From positions 8,700,001-8,764,000 of the forward strand of contig OW028577.1 in assembly GCA_932294295.1 (NCBI GenBank): a DNA stretch of 64,000 nt, given 5' to 3'. Source of the stretch: Alitta virens (Eukaryota; Annelida; Polychaeta; Phyllodocida; Nereididae). This document shows positions 1-10,625 of this stretch, piece by piece. Position 1 is the stretch's first letter, and each line of letters starts with the position of its first letter. Under the pieces are notes generated by a model. That model saw nothing but the letters and a program-made list of their open reading frames with translations. It did no database searches and was not told the DNA's origin. Made by a program: the position numbers and the translations under genes.

Positions 1-1063
1 AACAGCATGTTCTACATACTGTATCACAACCGTGCTTTCTATTTTTGTTATATACTTCAAAACAATGATTGCATATCTTACTGTTGACAAAAAAACCATT
101 GATACCTGTGATACTATGATAGTGATTATCCTTCAGATATAAAAAAATCTTTCTCGGTCTAGTTAATATACCTTTGTATATGACATCGTTGCCTGTATCC
201 CCCGATATAACAACAATCTGGATGTCTAATTCTGACTCAAACTTATGTAGGTCCTTAACTTTAACAGGCGAAGTTGTTGATACACCCGCCTTTCTGTGAA
301 GTCTGATGGCACAGCTACGTTGCGAATCGTGCGCTTTACTCATAGACCTATCTTTTCTTATAAGTTTTGCAAATTTTGCTTTGCTCATATTATCTAGTTT
401 AGCTTTGCATGTTATAATAGCCCTACCTGCACACAAATATTCATTTCTTATCACAGGAATAAACACCATTGAATGTTTTTTTTTGATTGTACAACTAGCT
501 GATAAGGGATCAGTATCTACAATTGCTCTGCTACCACCGCCTCCTTGGCTGTCAGCGCTCATGATGCCCACGTTAATTTCAAAAGTATCATCAATATCTA
601 GTGATTTGTTCGATTGGAGAACGGAGTTTATCCTATAAATAAAATAAAAACTGTAACACTATAATATGTTAAATTATTAATGTTGTAAAAAGATTATAAT
701 TATTATGTCGTCTCATTCTTACCTTTCCATTATAACATCTGCTGTAATGTTGTGTTTTGGTTGACAATGTATAAACACTTCCCTCTCCAATCCTGAGTGA
801 TTAATAGTGATCCTTGCTTTATCATCACCATTAGGATGTTTCTCATTAACCAACTCTATAACATCCGTGAACATGTTATGTAATTCATTCTGAGCGTTAA
901 GTAGTTGTACGCCTTGCAAGTTATTATTAAATTTGGTTTTGTATGTTACTTCTTCTATTCCAAACTTTCTAGATATTTTTTGACTCACAGGTCTAATAAT
1001 ATAAGCCTTTGTATCAGCATTAGCGCCCTCTGTTCTACTCCTTTTGGTCAATATATCATCCAT
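1..1063 (-). CDS. N-terminal part of a family-B DNA polymerase, Polinton/adintovirus type (partial, runs off window)
   Basis: Seen: a minus-strand exon (1063 to 723) starts with ATG at 1063 and ends at a GT donor (722-721). A second exon opens after an AG acceptor at 634-633 and stays open to the window edge. Joined in phase they give a basic, non-membrane protein. Near the edge there is an HYHSITGINGFF-like segment followed by a C-x2-C...H-x-C...C-x2-C metal-binding cluster. Family knowledge: that cluster sits just before the exonuclease and polymerase domains of protein-primed family-B polymerases in Polinton/Maverick elements and adintoviruses. Inference: this is the start of such a replicase gene, with the catalytic domains beyond base 1. 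No integrase, capsid or terminal repeat is visible in the window, so the element type is not proven. The 88-bp intron is unusual for a viral-type gene and could mean host capture. Confidence 0.6.
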
Positions 1064-1361
1064 TATTAACCTTGCTTAACAAACATCTCTCTCTATATAA
1101 TATATATCAAAATGTTTGTACAGTTAATGACGTTTACCCCTATATATACAGCTTTTACAACAACAGTGTATAGCTCATGCCATTATCACATAGGGCTACC
1201 TACAAAGTTTAACTATCAAGCAACTTCCAAAACCCCCTGAGGTTATAGTATTGTCATGCCTGTATCGTTAAATAATTAGTAATTCATCACGCTTTTACGT
1301 GTATAGGACTCTTCCCAAGCCATTATAACATTTACCTTGTGCCCCAAAAATATTACATACA
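1064..1361. other. Intergenic stretch, no gene seen
   Basis: AT-rich DNA between the start of the polymerase gene and the CTCF-like motif array. It would contain the promoter of the minus-strand polymerase gene, but no clear TATA box or other element can be defended. Confidence 0.4.
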
Positions 1362-1508
1362 CAGCGCCACCAAGCGGTCAATCTTAAAAGTCTACAGCTC
1401 CACCTAGTGTCCAAATATTCTACCCGCAGCGCCACCTGGTGTCAAATCTTAATGATCCTCAACGCCACCTGGTGCCAAATCTTAATACTTACAGCGCCGC
1501 CTGGCGAT
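1362..1508. repeat. Five-copy tandem array of a CTCF-like motif (32-33 bp period)
   Basis: Five related words occur at about 1362, 1395, 1427, 1460 and 1492, spaced 32-33 bp apart. Each is a variant of CAGCGCCACCTGGTGTC, and the linkers contain 'caaatcttaa'. Read on the other strand, the word (CACCAGGTGGCGCTG) closely resembles the core CTCF binding consensus. The array lies immediately beyond the 3' end of the L1/Tx1-like ORF2, and related words recur in the spacer between its ORF1 and ORF2. It is therefore probably part of that element's 3' region. CTCF binding is inference only. Confidence 0.6.
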
Positions 1509-1573
1509 ATTCCGGAGGTTTACGATAACCTGGTGATAATTCGCGGCGAAGGGGGTTTATACTGTACCGGTAA

Positions 1574-4159
1574 CTACTTACATTTGGTCTGGAAATCTGG
1601 CAGATTGAAGCCCCCATCGGCCACTGGTCTGACCAGTTGCTTATTTGCATATAAAATAGGCCTAGCACTTATAAGAAAATTATTTATCAGTTTTTCTATT
1701 TTCTTTATGTGAATGGCACTGGCAGGTATAATTCTGTTAACATATGCTGTATTAGATATCACCATGGCATTTATTATTGTAGATTTGCCTAACATAGACA
1801 TATGTCTATGTCGCCATTTGTTTAAGCTGCTTCTAATTTTATTGATAGTACCTTCCCAGTTTATATCTACTCTTTGGGTCTTATTATGATGAAAACATAT
1901 GCCCAATATTTCTATTGGGTCTTGCTTTGTTATCTTTAGCTTCTTTCTATATTGCCCAAAGAGTAGCTTACTGGTTTTTTCTTCATTGCACTTGGCACCT
2001 GAGGCTTTTTCATAGATATTGATTAGCTCACTGCAGATAGCCTCCTCCTTGCTATTGCTTAGAAAAAGGGTAGTGTCATCTGCATAGGCACATATTTTTA
2101 CTGTTTTAGTCTTGTCTAGTCTTATACCTTTTAATCTATTATCATTATTTATTAACCTTAGTATAGGCTCAGAGGATATTATGAATAACATCATGCTGAA
2201 GGGGCACCCCTGTCTAACCGACCTGGTGACCTGTATTTGATCCGTATAACCATATGGGGTTTGAACACATGTTGTGATGTTGGTATACAACAGTTTAACC
2301 CACTTTGTGAAGTTATCACCCATGTCTAGTTTATTTAAGATACTGTATAAGTACTGGTGCTCAACTCTCTCAAAGGCCTTCTCAAGGTCGAGGACCTTGA
2401 TAATTCCTCCTATGTATACTTGGCTATCATCCATCTCTTCATCTCTAGTGATTAAGTCCTCGATCATGCGGAGGTTTTCAAAGATATATCTGTCTTTTAC
2501 AGCACATCCTTGTGTATTAGATATTATTTTATCCAAGACTTTCGACAGCCGATTCGACAGAGCAGAGCTCAGTAGCTTATAGTCTACATTTAGTAGGCTT
2601 ACAGGCCGCCAGTTTTTGAGAAGTCTCCTGTCACCTTTCTTATAAAGAAGCTTTATAATCGCTTCCTTTTGAGTTTTAGACATTTCCCCTTCAAGGAAAT
2701 TATTGTTTATTATCTCAGTGAGGTCCTCTCCAATGAAATCCCAGGTTTTGATGTAGAATTCCATTGGGAGGCCATCACTCCCTGGAGTTTTGTTGCTCTT
2801 CATTTTATCTAGAGCTAATTTCAATTCATCTGTACTGATGAATTTATTTAATGCTCTCTTTTGTTGTTCACTTATGTCCCCTTCACTTATTTGTTCTAAA
2901 AGCTGATTAGTGGATTCTGGATCACATCCCCCTGAAGTGTATAGCCTTGTGTAGAAATTTTGTATCTCCTTCTTAACTTCCTCCTCCTTATATATCCCAA
3001 TGTCGTCTTTTATTAAGGTAGTAATGATTTCCTTTGCGTTGTTTTTTATTTCTAGATTAAAGAAGTTCTTCGAGCCTTTTTCTTCTGAAGGTAGTTGCAG
3101 TTGTATTGATCTTACTTTTGCTCCTTCTATGTTATATTCCATTATGTCATTCAGCTCTGCCTTCATACTGTTTATTTCTCTGATTTGTGGATTCAGTTGC
3201 TTAAGTTGAAACTCTATTTGATTTACTAGTGCGGTTTCCCTACTTCTTAATCTTCTAGCTTTGTTTATTCCCACTTCTATTAGGTATTGTTTTATTTTTT
3301 TTTTCTCCTTATCCCACCATGTCTGGAGTGATTGGAAGTTGGTTTTCATCAACACCCAATCAGTCCATAATACCTTTAAGCTATTTAATACATTTGTGTC
3401 CTCTAGCAGACTGGTGTTGAGTTTCCAGTGAGCTTTATGTTTAATATTATTATGTTGACATTCATTTTCAAAAATGTCTAATGTCACCATTAAATGGTCA
3501 CTAAATGGACATATATATGAATTATAATTCTTTACAAAGCTAACATCAGATGATATGAAGCGGTCTAACATGGCTGAGCTACTCTGTCCTATGTAAGTGG
3601 GTTTGTAAAATTTGAAATATAAAGGTAGGTCTACTAAGTAATTATCTTTAATTAAGTTAATCAAACATTCATCCGCTCGTGCATTCTCTACTATGCTCAT
3701 TCTTTGAGATGGTTCTGTTACGCTATTCAGGTCTCCTCCTATTACTAAATGATTTGTTATTGTTTTAATATAGTTATCTAAAGCTATGAAGTCTTTATGT
3801 TTCTCATTATTTTTAGTATGAATATAGGTGTTTAGTATATTATATTTTTGATTATCCTCTTCTATTATTATTTCTATTATTCTAGTATTATGGAGGTAGC
3901 TATGGCTCACTACTTTATTTACTATATTATCTTTAATTAGAGTAGCTGTCCCTGTGCCAGGCTTCCCTTGAGTGTTAGGGTCTTGTAGTATCTTTACATT
4001 TAGAGCTCTACTAATCTTATCCCAGGCTTTTGCATTAATCTTAGCGGTTTCTTGTAGAAGTGCTATGTGCCAAGGATGCTGTTGTAGGTAGTATATTAAT
4101 TTCTTTAATTTATCTTTATTATTAATACCTGCTCTACAATTCAAAGATATAATTCTCAT
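1574..4159 (-). CDS. L1/Tx1-like LINE ORF2: AP-type endonuclease and reverse transcriptase (C-terminally truncated)
   Basis: 861-residue open frame starting at ATG 4159. The first 220 residues show the exonuclease/endonuclease/phosphatase fold: SLNCRAG near the N-terminus, LLQET, GGDLNS, DRF and SDH. These are the Asn, Glu, Asp/Asn and His active-site positions of apurinic-type LINE endonucleases. The RT domain follows (about residues 440-720), with PGSDGLP, NWRPVSLLN, DLEKAF, RQGCPFS and an intact catalytic YADD. The protein would nick target DNA and prime reverse transcription of its own RNA (target-primed reverse transcription). The frame ends at GGFNLPDFQTKCK. The C-terminal zinc knuckle region is absent, so the enzyme is probably inactive in retrotransposition. 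ORF1 lies upstream on the same strand. Confidence 0.88.
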   Translation of the reverse strand: MRIISLNCRAGINNKDKLKKLIYYLQQHPWHIALLQETAKINAKAWDKISRALNVKILQDPNTQGKPGTGTATLIKDNIVNKVVSHSYLHNTRIIEIIIEEDNQKYNILNTYIHTKNNEKHKDFIALDNYIKTITNHLVIGGDLNSVTEPSQRMSIVENARADECLINLIKDNYLVDLPLYFKFYKPTYIGQSSSAMLDRFISSDVSFVKNYNSYICPFSDHLMVTLDIFENECQHNNIKHKAHWKLNTSLLEDTNVLNSLKVLWTDWVLMKTNFQSLQTWWDKEKKKIKQYLIEVGINKARRLRSRETALVNQIEFQLKQLNPQIREINSMKAELNDIMEYNIEGAKVRSIQLQLPSEEKGSKNFFNLEIKNNAKEIITTLIKDDIGIYKEEEVKKEIQNFYTRLYTSGGCDPESTNQLLEQISEGDISEQQKRALNKFISTDELKLALDKMKSNKTPGSDGLPMEFYIKTWDFIGEDLTEIINNNFLEGEMSKTQKEAIIKLLYKKGDRRLLKNWRPVSLLNVDYKLLSSALSNRLSKVLDKIISNTQGCAVKDRYIFENLRMIEDLITRDEEMDDSQVYIGGIIKVLDLEKAFERVEHQYLYSILNKLDMGDNFTKWVKLLYTNITTCVQTPYGYTDQIQVTRSVRQGCPFSMMLFIISSEPILRLINNDNRLKGIRLDKTKTVKICAYADDTTLFLSNSKEEAICSELINIYEKASGAKCNEEKTSKLLFGQYRKKLKITKQDPIEILGICFHHNKTQRVDINWEGTINKIRSSLNKWRHRHMSMLGKSTIINAMVISNTAYVNRIIPASAIHIKKIEKLINNFLISARPILYANKQLVRPVADGGFNLPDFQTKCK

Positions 4160-4983
4160 CTATTCAATAGCTGTAATGGCTGGTTGTGTTCCTATGTAAA
4201 CAACAGGTGGCAGTAAATTCATTGTTTATCAGTGCCCCCTGGTGGTTTGTATATCCCCAAGGATGTTGTGACTGGCTTTATTGCCTTAGTCATATGATTC
4301 AGTATATTCAATATTTGACTGGTTTTAATACCATAGCCTTTATTGACATTAAAGCTACCTGGCTGTATCTTTGTTTAATCTAAAGCTTCATGATACAACA
4401 GTACTATAGCAGAGCCGATATGTCATTTTGGCCAATAGTGGGTTGGGTGGAAGCGCCCTCCATTGTCAAAATAAATTTCAATGGAAGCATGTATAGGTGG
4501 CAGTAACTGGTTTTATTACCTTAGTTTTTTTACATGCCATGTTGGGTGACAGGAAGTCCCAAAAAGGGGGCTCCGGTTACCAGATCTCCAAGGTAATCAC
4601 AATATAAGGTATTGGTTGAGGCTGTTTATTTATCTTTCATAAATGAGTTTATTCTGGTTTTATCACCAGGTGGCTGTAAAAAACGAAGTCCACCCTGGTG
4701 GTAGTTGTTATATACCACATATTCTGTTGACTGGTTTTAACTGCATGATCCCATAGCTAATAGTATACTTTTTATAGCATAATCGGTATTAACAGTATTC
4801 ATTCTATAAATCATGTTTGTTGGCTGGCTTTATTGCCTTAGTCAATCCGTTTTGGGTGTGCATTTTGCAGAGTTTGTGAGTGGCTGGTTTTAATACCTTA
4901 GCTCACCTATTTTTGACTGGCTTTATTGCCATCTGATCTTATCTATGATATCTCTTTTAATATTGTATGGCATAGCGGCCGGA
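4160..4983 (-). repeat. ORF1-ORF2 spacer of degenerate 'ctggctttattgccttag' repeats with CTCF-like words
   Basis: At least seven dispersed copies of a word like 'gactggctttattgcctta' or 'ggctggttttaatacctta' occur between about 4269 and 4935. Interspersed are words such as CAGTGCCCCCTGGTGG (near 4230), CACCAGGTGGCTG (near 4667) and ACAGGTGGCAG (near 4202). No open reading frame explains the stretch. It separates ORF1 from ORF2 of the LINE and may be a regulatory or re-initiation spacer. Confidence 0.55.
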
Positions 4984-6198
4984 TCATTTCAGGCATTGGA
5001 CAGAGGTTGAGCTATTTTGTCTTTGCCTTGAGGGATCCTTTTCTCCAGTACTTTGACTTCTGGATCTTGGCTTGGTTTCCTTGCTATGAACTGCTCTTAA
5101 GGTTTTGGCTGCGTTACTAAATAATTTTTCCATTTTTTCCCCATGGCTTGCTGGTAAGGGATATGGGGTCATCATGACTGATTTCTTTTTCAATTTGGGT
5201 GACATTTGTAGATCCCTTTCTAGATCTCCTGATGATGATCTGTCTAGCCATTTTCTGCCCTTGTCATTTTCCAGGTCAGGGGTTGATGTTGCTAGGGGTA
5301 TTTCATCTGCTTTTTTATTCATTTCTGTGAGCATACTAAGTTCAAGAAATCTTTTATCTATCATGGCCTCTGCATTCTCATCATCTATTGTGGGGGCTGT
5401 TTTCCTCATGTTCTCCGGTCTGAGGTCCGGTACAGTGTTTTTTTTACCTTCAGGAGCTGTCTCCTGGTTAGCCTTGTTTATTGGCTTGAGGGTGGGTATG
5501 TCTGTGGATGAAAGATCTATAATTACTTGGTTGATTTTTGCAGCCTTATTGGTGTTTTTGGCTCTTTTGCTAGGACAATCTTTATGTCTGTGTCCTTGTT
5601 GTTTACATTCGAAGCATATCGTTGAACCTGGACAGTCTTGTGCTAAGTGGGTTTCTACTTCCCCACATTTGTAGCAGATTGTTCTTCGAACTTTCTGTCC
5701 AGGTTCTCTTATAATTATCCTTCCGGATTTTCCAAGCATTATGCTATCTGGCAGACCCTGAGCTATGTATTGAAATGAAAGTATAATTCTCCCATCCAGG
5801 ATATTTGGCATGTTCTTGTGGGTAGCCCTTTTGATATTCACTATGTTGCCATATTTTTCAAATAGATCCATTACTTGTTTGTCTGTCATCTCGAATGGGG
5901 TGTCATATAGAATCAAAGTTTTCGCCCTTGATGCCTATGTGGCCTCACATGTGTCAAGGCCAACTTTTAATTCTTTCTCATTTATCTCAGTTAGTACATT
6001 TTGGGCTATCTCCTCTGTTCCCACTGACCATCTGAATTTACAGCGGGTAACCTGCTGAATACATTTTGTAATTTGTAAATATTTTCTTCCCTCTAAGGCT
6101 TCAAAGATCTCACTTATGTCTACCCTACCATCTCTCTTTAATTCAAGGTTGATTGTTTTAATTCTATCTATCTCCATGCTGCTTTTTACAGCTTCCAT
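4984..6198 (-). CDS. L1/Tx1-like LINE ORF1: RRM-like fold plus CCHC zinc knuckles, one in-frame stop
   Basis: One continuous reading frame of about 404 codons from ATG 6198 to 4984, broken only by a TAG at 5937-5935 (codon 88). The middle part (LILYDTPFEMTD ... GRIILSF) looks like an RNA-recognition motif. Two CCHC knuckles follow, beginning CYKCGEVETHLAQDC and CFECKQQGHRHKDC. The C-terminal half is polar, rich in Lys, Glu and Ser, and probably disordered. This is the usual 'type I' layout of LINE ORF1 RNA-binding proteins, which package element RNA with ORF2p. The single stop makes this copy defective unless read through. The ORF2 frame begins about 0.8 kb downstream on the same strand. Confidence 0.75.
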
Positions 6199-6767
6199 TT
6201 TGTAATCTAGTGTGGCTTCTTAAGTTTATGGAGGTGTGAATGCACTCTCTCACCTTTTATTTTGCATTACTGGAAATATGTCTTATTTACCATTTTGTTT
6301 GAATTAAAGCATTTGTACAATGAAATATATGGTGTTCCTAGCATTTGTTTATTCATTTTATATCTATCGGTGCATATTTATATAACATCACTTACTTGCT
6401 CTTTCAGTTGTAATTAGTAAAGAAAAAATAATTTTTTTTTTTACAAAGGGGGATTTAATCTTTTCCAAAAAGATATAGCTTTGTAATGCCTGAAGAGTTC
6501 TATCCTAATTTATCGGTTTCAAATCTTGGCTGTAATTGCCATTTTAAACGACGTGGGTACTCTTCTTAATAGCAGAGAAAACTCACTCTATCTCCAGAGA
6601 TATTTGTCTGAGAAGGCAGGTAGTCTGGTGGCGGCAAGGTGCTCTGTGTATGGCCCTGACATGAATGGTGTGATCAATATTTTTGACCATTTTATATACA
6701 TTGTTTGGATGAGCTTTATTGCAATTCATTTCTACTCATTCTGCCAACTGCCATGACTGTTATGTCA
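6199..6767. other. AT-rich stretch, no gene seen
   Basis: Probably includes the 5' untranslated region of the minus-strand LINE, but its 5' limit is not marked by a target duplication. The open frame at 6526-6756 has no recognisable domain and is not supported as a gene. Confidence 0.4.
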
Positions 6768-7048
6768 ATTGCTATTAGCATTTTGAATGATACAAAGAAT
6801 GGGTGTAGAGAATACAGCAAATTCAATACATGTGTCAATTGCCTAATTGCCTAAATTGGGGTTATTTGACCTATCATTTCATGGTTTGTTCAAAGATGAC
6901 ACAGTAATTGCTATTAGCATTTTGAATGATACAAAGAATGGGTGTAGAGAATACAGCAAATGCTCAATACATGTGTCAATTGCCTAATTGCCTAAATTGG
7001 GGTTCTTTGACCTGTCATTTCATGGTTTGTTCAAAGATGACACAGTAA
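6768..7048. repeat. 139-bp tandem duplication
   Basis: The segment beginning 'attgctattagcattttgaa' at 6768 recurs at 6907 with only scattered changes, up to 'gatgacacagtaa'. This gives two head-to-tail copies of a 139-bp unit. No coding capacity. Confidence 0.85.
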
Positions 7049-7530
7049 TATGACATTGTCTTGATTGTCATTCACAATTACAAAAATATGTAATTGCTTT
7101 CATTAATTAAAAGCAATATATTTTATTGTAATTACCAGGCAATGATTATATTTGTATAACTTTCTTATCTTTTTGTGTTCATTTGAATCTTATTGTGATA
7201 TTATGATCAGTATAAATTTGTGTATATTTTTGTAAAATTTAAATCTAATATTGATATTGTAATTAGTATTTGTGATTTGATCTGTGATTTTATTTGCTAT
7301 CTTTAATTTACTTATACTGGTGCTCCCTGAAGCGTCCGCGCCCGGACTGTATTAATGCAGAAAGCTGAGCGCTTCTTTAAAAAGCTTCTGCTCCCTTAAT
7401 ATTAAATAAGATTGTTTTGTAGTATAATTCATAGTGACTCCATAGGTTTTTTCGGATTGAAAATAGACCAAAGATTAAGCGAGATATGCATCTGAGAATG
7501 CAGGTAGGCTGGCGTCGGCCTATCATTCAA
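7049..7530. other. AT-rich stretch, no gene seen
   Basis: Low-complexity AT-rich DNA followed by a short mixed-composition segment. No open frame, RNA gene or element end is supported. Confidence 0.4.
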
Positions 7531-7778
7531 CGGGTGACTCGCCGCTGTCGTAGCTACCTTGCTTAACCCGGCGAGACACTCCTACAACTCGGCGAGTCAC
7601 CCGCCGAGTCACCCGCCGAACCCGCCGAGTAACTCGGCGAGTAACCCGGCGAGTAACTCGGCGAGTAACCCGCCGAGTCACTTTTTCCGCCAGAATTCGT
7701 CGCCAACTCCTCGAATTTTGGCCGTTACGTAATACTACGAGTTGACTACGACAAACTCGGCTATGTGGGAACGGGGCT
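7531..7778. mobile_element. GC-rich 'cgagtaac' tandem repeat and terminus of a Harbinger-type MITE
   Basis: From about 7585 to 7680 the words CCGAGTAACTCGGCGAGTAAC and CGAGTCACCCGC alternate in tandem, standing out as GC-rich in AT-rich DNA. About 80 bp further on, the sequence GGCTATGTGGGAACGGGGCT ends at 7778 and is followed by TAA. Its reverse complement matches the terminal repeat of the PIF/Harbinger element at 26.3-28.7 kb (shared core TCCCACATAGCC / TCTCACATAGCC). The MITE in the Gypsy gag gene also has a terminal repeat plus internal 'ctcg' repeats. I could not find a matching left end, so this is a partial or decayed copy. Confidence 0.55.
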
Positions 7779-8814
7779 TAAACAAGACCGAAAACACAAC
7801 CTATTTAATCACCAAGTATACTGGCATGAAGGAGTCAAAAGCTGTTAGTCAAAACCTGTTAGTTCATATAATAGTAATAAATTTATTGGCTATACATGTA
7901 TAGACGATATTATTATACAAAATGAAATGGATTTTACAGAAATGGAGTTAAGCTTTAAAGAAATTTGTTATTGCATAGCAATAATGAAATGTACTATAAT
8001 TGATTAAACTTTTCATTCATGAATACAGATTACTATAGTACAAATACACATAAGAGTCTCTGATGTGTCGTATCTGTGGGGACTGACATATGGCTATTTG
8101 GTACTTTTCTGGAACGACAGCTTGAATTGTAAATGTACATAAGATGTACTGAGAGTTCAGGATTCAGCTCCAGGTATGTAATCCTTCTGGAGGAAGAGGA
8201 TCTTCTGATGCCTGATTTTATTTCTTCAGGAGAACTTTCAATTTAGTCATATGTTGCATCCAATGACTGAATTTGCTGCAAAACCCAGACCAGTAGGGGA
8301 TCGTTTCGAAATCGCCATATCATTGATCTGGGCAATATACAAGCCATCGTAGCAATCGCGGGATTGCAGTCTGTTGAAAGATTCCTTTTGTTGTTGTCTG
8401 ACATATGATTTGGCATTTCCTAGCCAAGTTCTACGTACACATATTAAGTCATTACACACTGTATACATGTGCAACCTTCAAGGAAGCAATATTGGATCCC
8501 ACTTAAATCTACATTGTTATCATCCTGACAGTAGTTCCTTAGCTGGTGTTCGATGATTTTGTTGAATATAGACACAACTGTAATGCCGTGGTAGTTATAA
8601 ACTTGCATGGCTTAGGGGTATGGGGTAGTTGAAGTTAACGATGCTTTAACCAGCAGTAAGGTCATGAATGTGTGACTATGGTAATTATAGAACAATAAAA
8701 GCATGAGGTTGTACCCATGAATGAGGGAGGTTTCTCCTTAGTTTGGCCTTGGATAGTTTATCCAAGGTTTAGCAAGCTTTGAAGCAACAGATAGCATGTC
8801 ATGTACCCAGGTAG
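7779..8814. other. Gene-poor stretch
   Basis: No supported gene. A minus-strand open frame at 8474-8247 has no recognised domain. An earlier transposon fragment cannot be excluded. Confidence 0.4.
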
Positions 8815-9350
8815 CAAAAATAGTTTGGCCCACTGACGGCCCGCTGACGGCGACCTCGACGGCCCTCATTCGGCTGCCACCGGCGGCCCGTCAGACTCCT
8901 TGATCCATTTGATGCCGGTCCATTGGCGGCAATTATCTAATGGCCCTCCGGCACAAAACCTCTGGCCCACTTGCAGTTTCAGGCGGTGGCATCCATACAT
9001 ATTGAAGGTGGACCACAACCGGCATTCAGTTGGCAGCCCATTGGTGGAACATCAACGGTTCTGTGGCGGCCCACTGGCGGTAATTATTCGCTTAACCTCC
9101 GGCCCACTTGCAGTTTTGGGCGGCAGCATCCATACATATTGGAGGCGGACCATAGCCGGAATTGGTTGGCGGTCCATTGGCGGAAAACCACCGGCGGACC
9201 AATGTACTCTGCCATGAACGGTTCTATGGCGGCCAACTGGCGGTAATTATTTTGCCGGGCGGACAACCTATGGCCCGCTTGCAGTTTCATGCGGCGGCAA
9301 CCATACCTATTAGAGGCGGACCATAACCGGCATTCTGCCGGCAGCCATTC
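8815..9350. repeat. CGG-rich satellite with units of about 137-171 bp
   Basis: The marker word 'ggccc(a/g)cttgcagttt' occurs at about 8964, 9101 and 9272. Each is followed by a GGCGG stretch, 'atccatacatatt' or a variant, then GGCGGACCA and ACTGGCGGTAATTAT. Units are diverged and unequal in length. The apparent open frames here come from the repeat and have no protein homology I recognise. Confidence 0.75.
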
Positions 9351-9443
9351 AAGGCATGACATTGCAAATATAAACATGCCTACAAAGTTTCCTATAAAAT
9401 GCATAGGAACAAATCAAAGCTAGTGATGCCATACATAAAAAGA

Positions 9444-9449
9444 TTTATT
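9444..9449 (-). promoter_or_regulatory. Poly(A) signal downstream of the DUF4806-type exons
   Basis: AATAAA on the minus strand, 30 nt beyond the TGA at 9481-9479. It supports this exon as the 3' end of the gene. Confidence 0.5.
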
Positions 9450-9967
9450 TACAAAGTATCAAAATTTATTCACATTTATCAATCAGCAGTCAAATTATTT
9501 GCTTGTGCAGCTTCAGCTTTTTTTCTCTCCGCTGATAAAAATCGCTGCTTGTGACCATTGTCCCGGTTACTAGCAGATTTGAACCATCTCTTGGTTGTTG
9601 ACTCCATTTCTGAGTCAGAGATGGTCGGAGCCTGTCTTCTAGCAGCTTCTGAAAGATCAATTATTGGTTACTTCTCCTTTCTACAATTACTTCTTTCATA
9701 TATCTATTTCTATTTATGTATTACCCAATTAATAACACAAGCAGTGTAAAATGTAACTGGTTCCGTTTCAGCGGCAGCAACTCCTAGAGACTCTGAAAGG
9801 TGTTTTTTTTTATGCAAATAAATGAAGTCTAAGTCTACTTCAGACTGTAGTTGAATGTGTTATTGTAATAGAATTCAAAAGGACTGTTTGTTTTCCATTA
9901 TTGATCTTGTTAAACATCCAACTGAACTCGTGCACCAGTTAAGTTGGATGCTTACCACTATTACCAA

Positions 9968-10016
9968 ATTCAGGTACTGATTATGCTGATGAGGCGTTAA
10001 ACAAGAACTCACACAC
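9968..10016 (+). mobile_element. 49-bp I-group LINE tail with 14-bp target duplication
   Basis: The insert contains GCTGATGAGGCGTTAAAC plus a CA tail, the last bases of the I-group LINE. It is flanked by identical copies of ACCACTATTACCAA (9954-9967 and 10017-10030). This is an extremely 5'-truncated target-primed insertion inside an intron of the DUF4806-type gene. Confidence 0.8.
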
Positions 10017-10625
10017 ACCACTATTACCAATTGATGTAACGTAGATACTTTTCTCTGAAAACTATTCAGTGTGGTTGTAACATGGTTTTGCTAAATAGAT
10101 TTGTCATGCAGCCCATTTTTCATTTCACAATTAATATCAGCTAAACAATTCACTCTTGTTTTACTGCCATTACATCATTTATATCAATTTTGTGCTGGGA
10201 AAAATATTGGAAAACAGGCAGACAGTCATTTTGAAGTCTATTACAATTACACATTCATGAAAAAATCCTTCATTACGTTAAGTTCATTAGTTTTATTTCA
10301 GATCGATGTTGACAAAATCAAGGCAGATGTTGTTTGATTGAAATTAAATGTTCAACTTACTGAAAATGACATCTTTGATGCGTAGGTTAGTAAACCCTCT
10401 CTTGCATTCTTCCCGATCCGTTTATTTCTTTAGATAGCTTGTTAGAAATGGTCTGTCTCAGTAGTTTTTTCATAAGCTCTTTGTTGGTGGCGCCACCAAG
10501 AATAGTCAGCTGACTGAGCTGAAAAAGAATGTTTGAAAATAACGTTTTTTGCCTGGCTCAGTGGTCCGTATTGACAACTGCAAATATGTCCCATACAAAT
10601 CTTTGCAATTTTATCTTACCAAACA

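Larger units (their letters stand above)
1362..6198 (-). mobile_element. L1/Tx1-like non-LTR retrotransposon (two ORFs, 3'-truncated coding)
   Basis: The minus strand carries ORF1 (zinc knuckles), a repeat-rich spacer of about 0.8 kb, then an endonuclease/RT ORF2. ORF2 stops at 861 residues, short of the roughly 1,200 usual for full L1/Tx1 ORF2 proteins, in the region just after the RT thumb. The sequence beyond the stop is the CTCF-like array. Neither a poly(A)/satellite tail nor target duplications were found, so the outer limits are approximate. ORF1 has one in-frame stop while ORF2 is open, which points to a fairly young but defective copy. Confidence 0.75.

Noticed and set aside
8900..9404. 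Overlapping open frames in three registers
   Set aside because: They arise in a GC-rich satellite; no consistent protein and no splice or start evidence.
10485..10500. CTCF-like word GCGCCACCAAG in DUF4806 exon B
   Set aside because: It is inside coding sequence for the conserved LGGATN segment and is probably coincidental.
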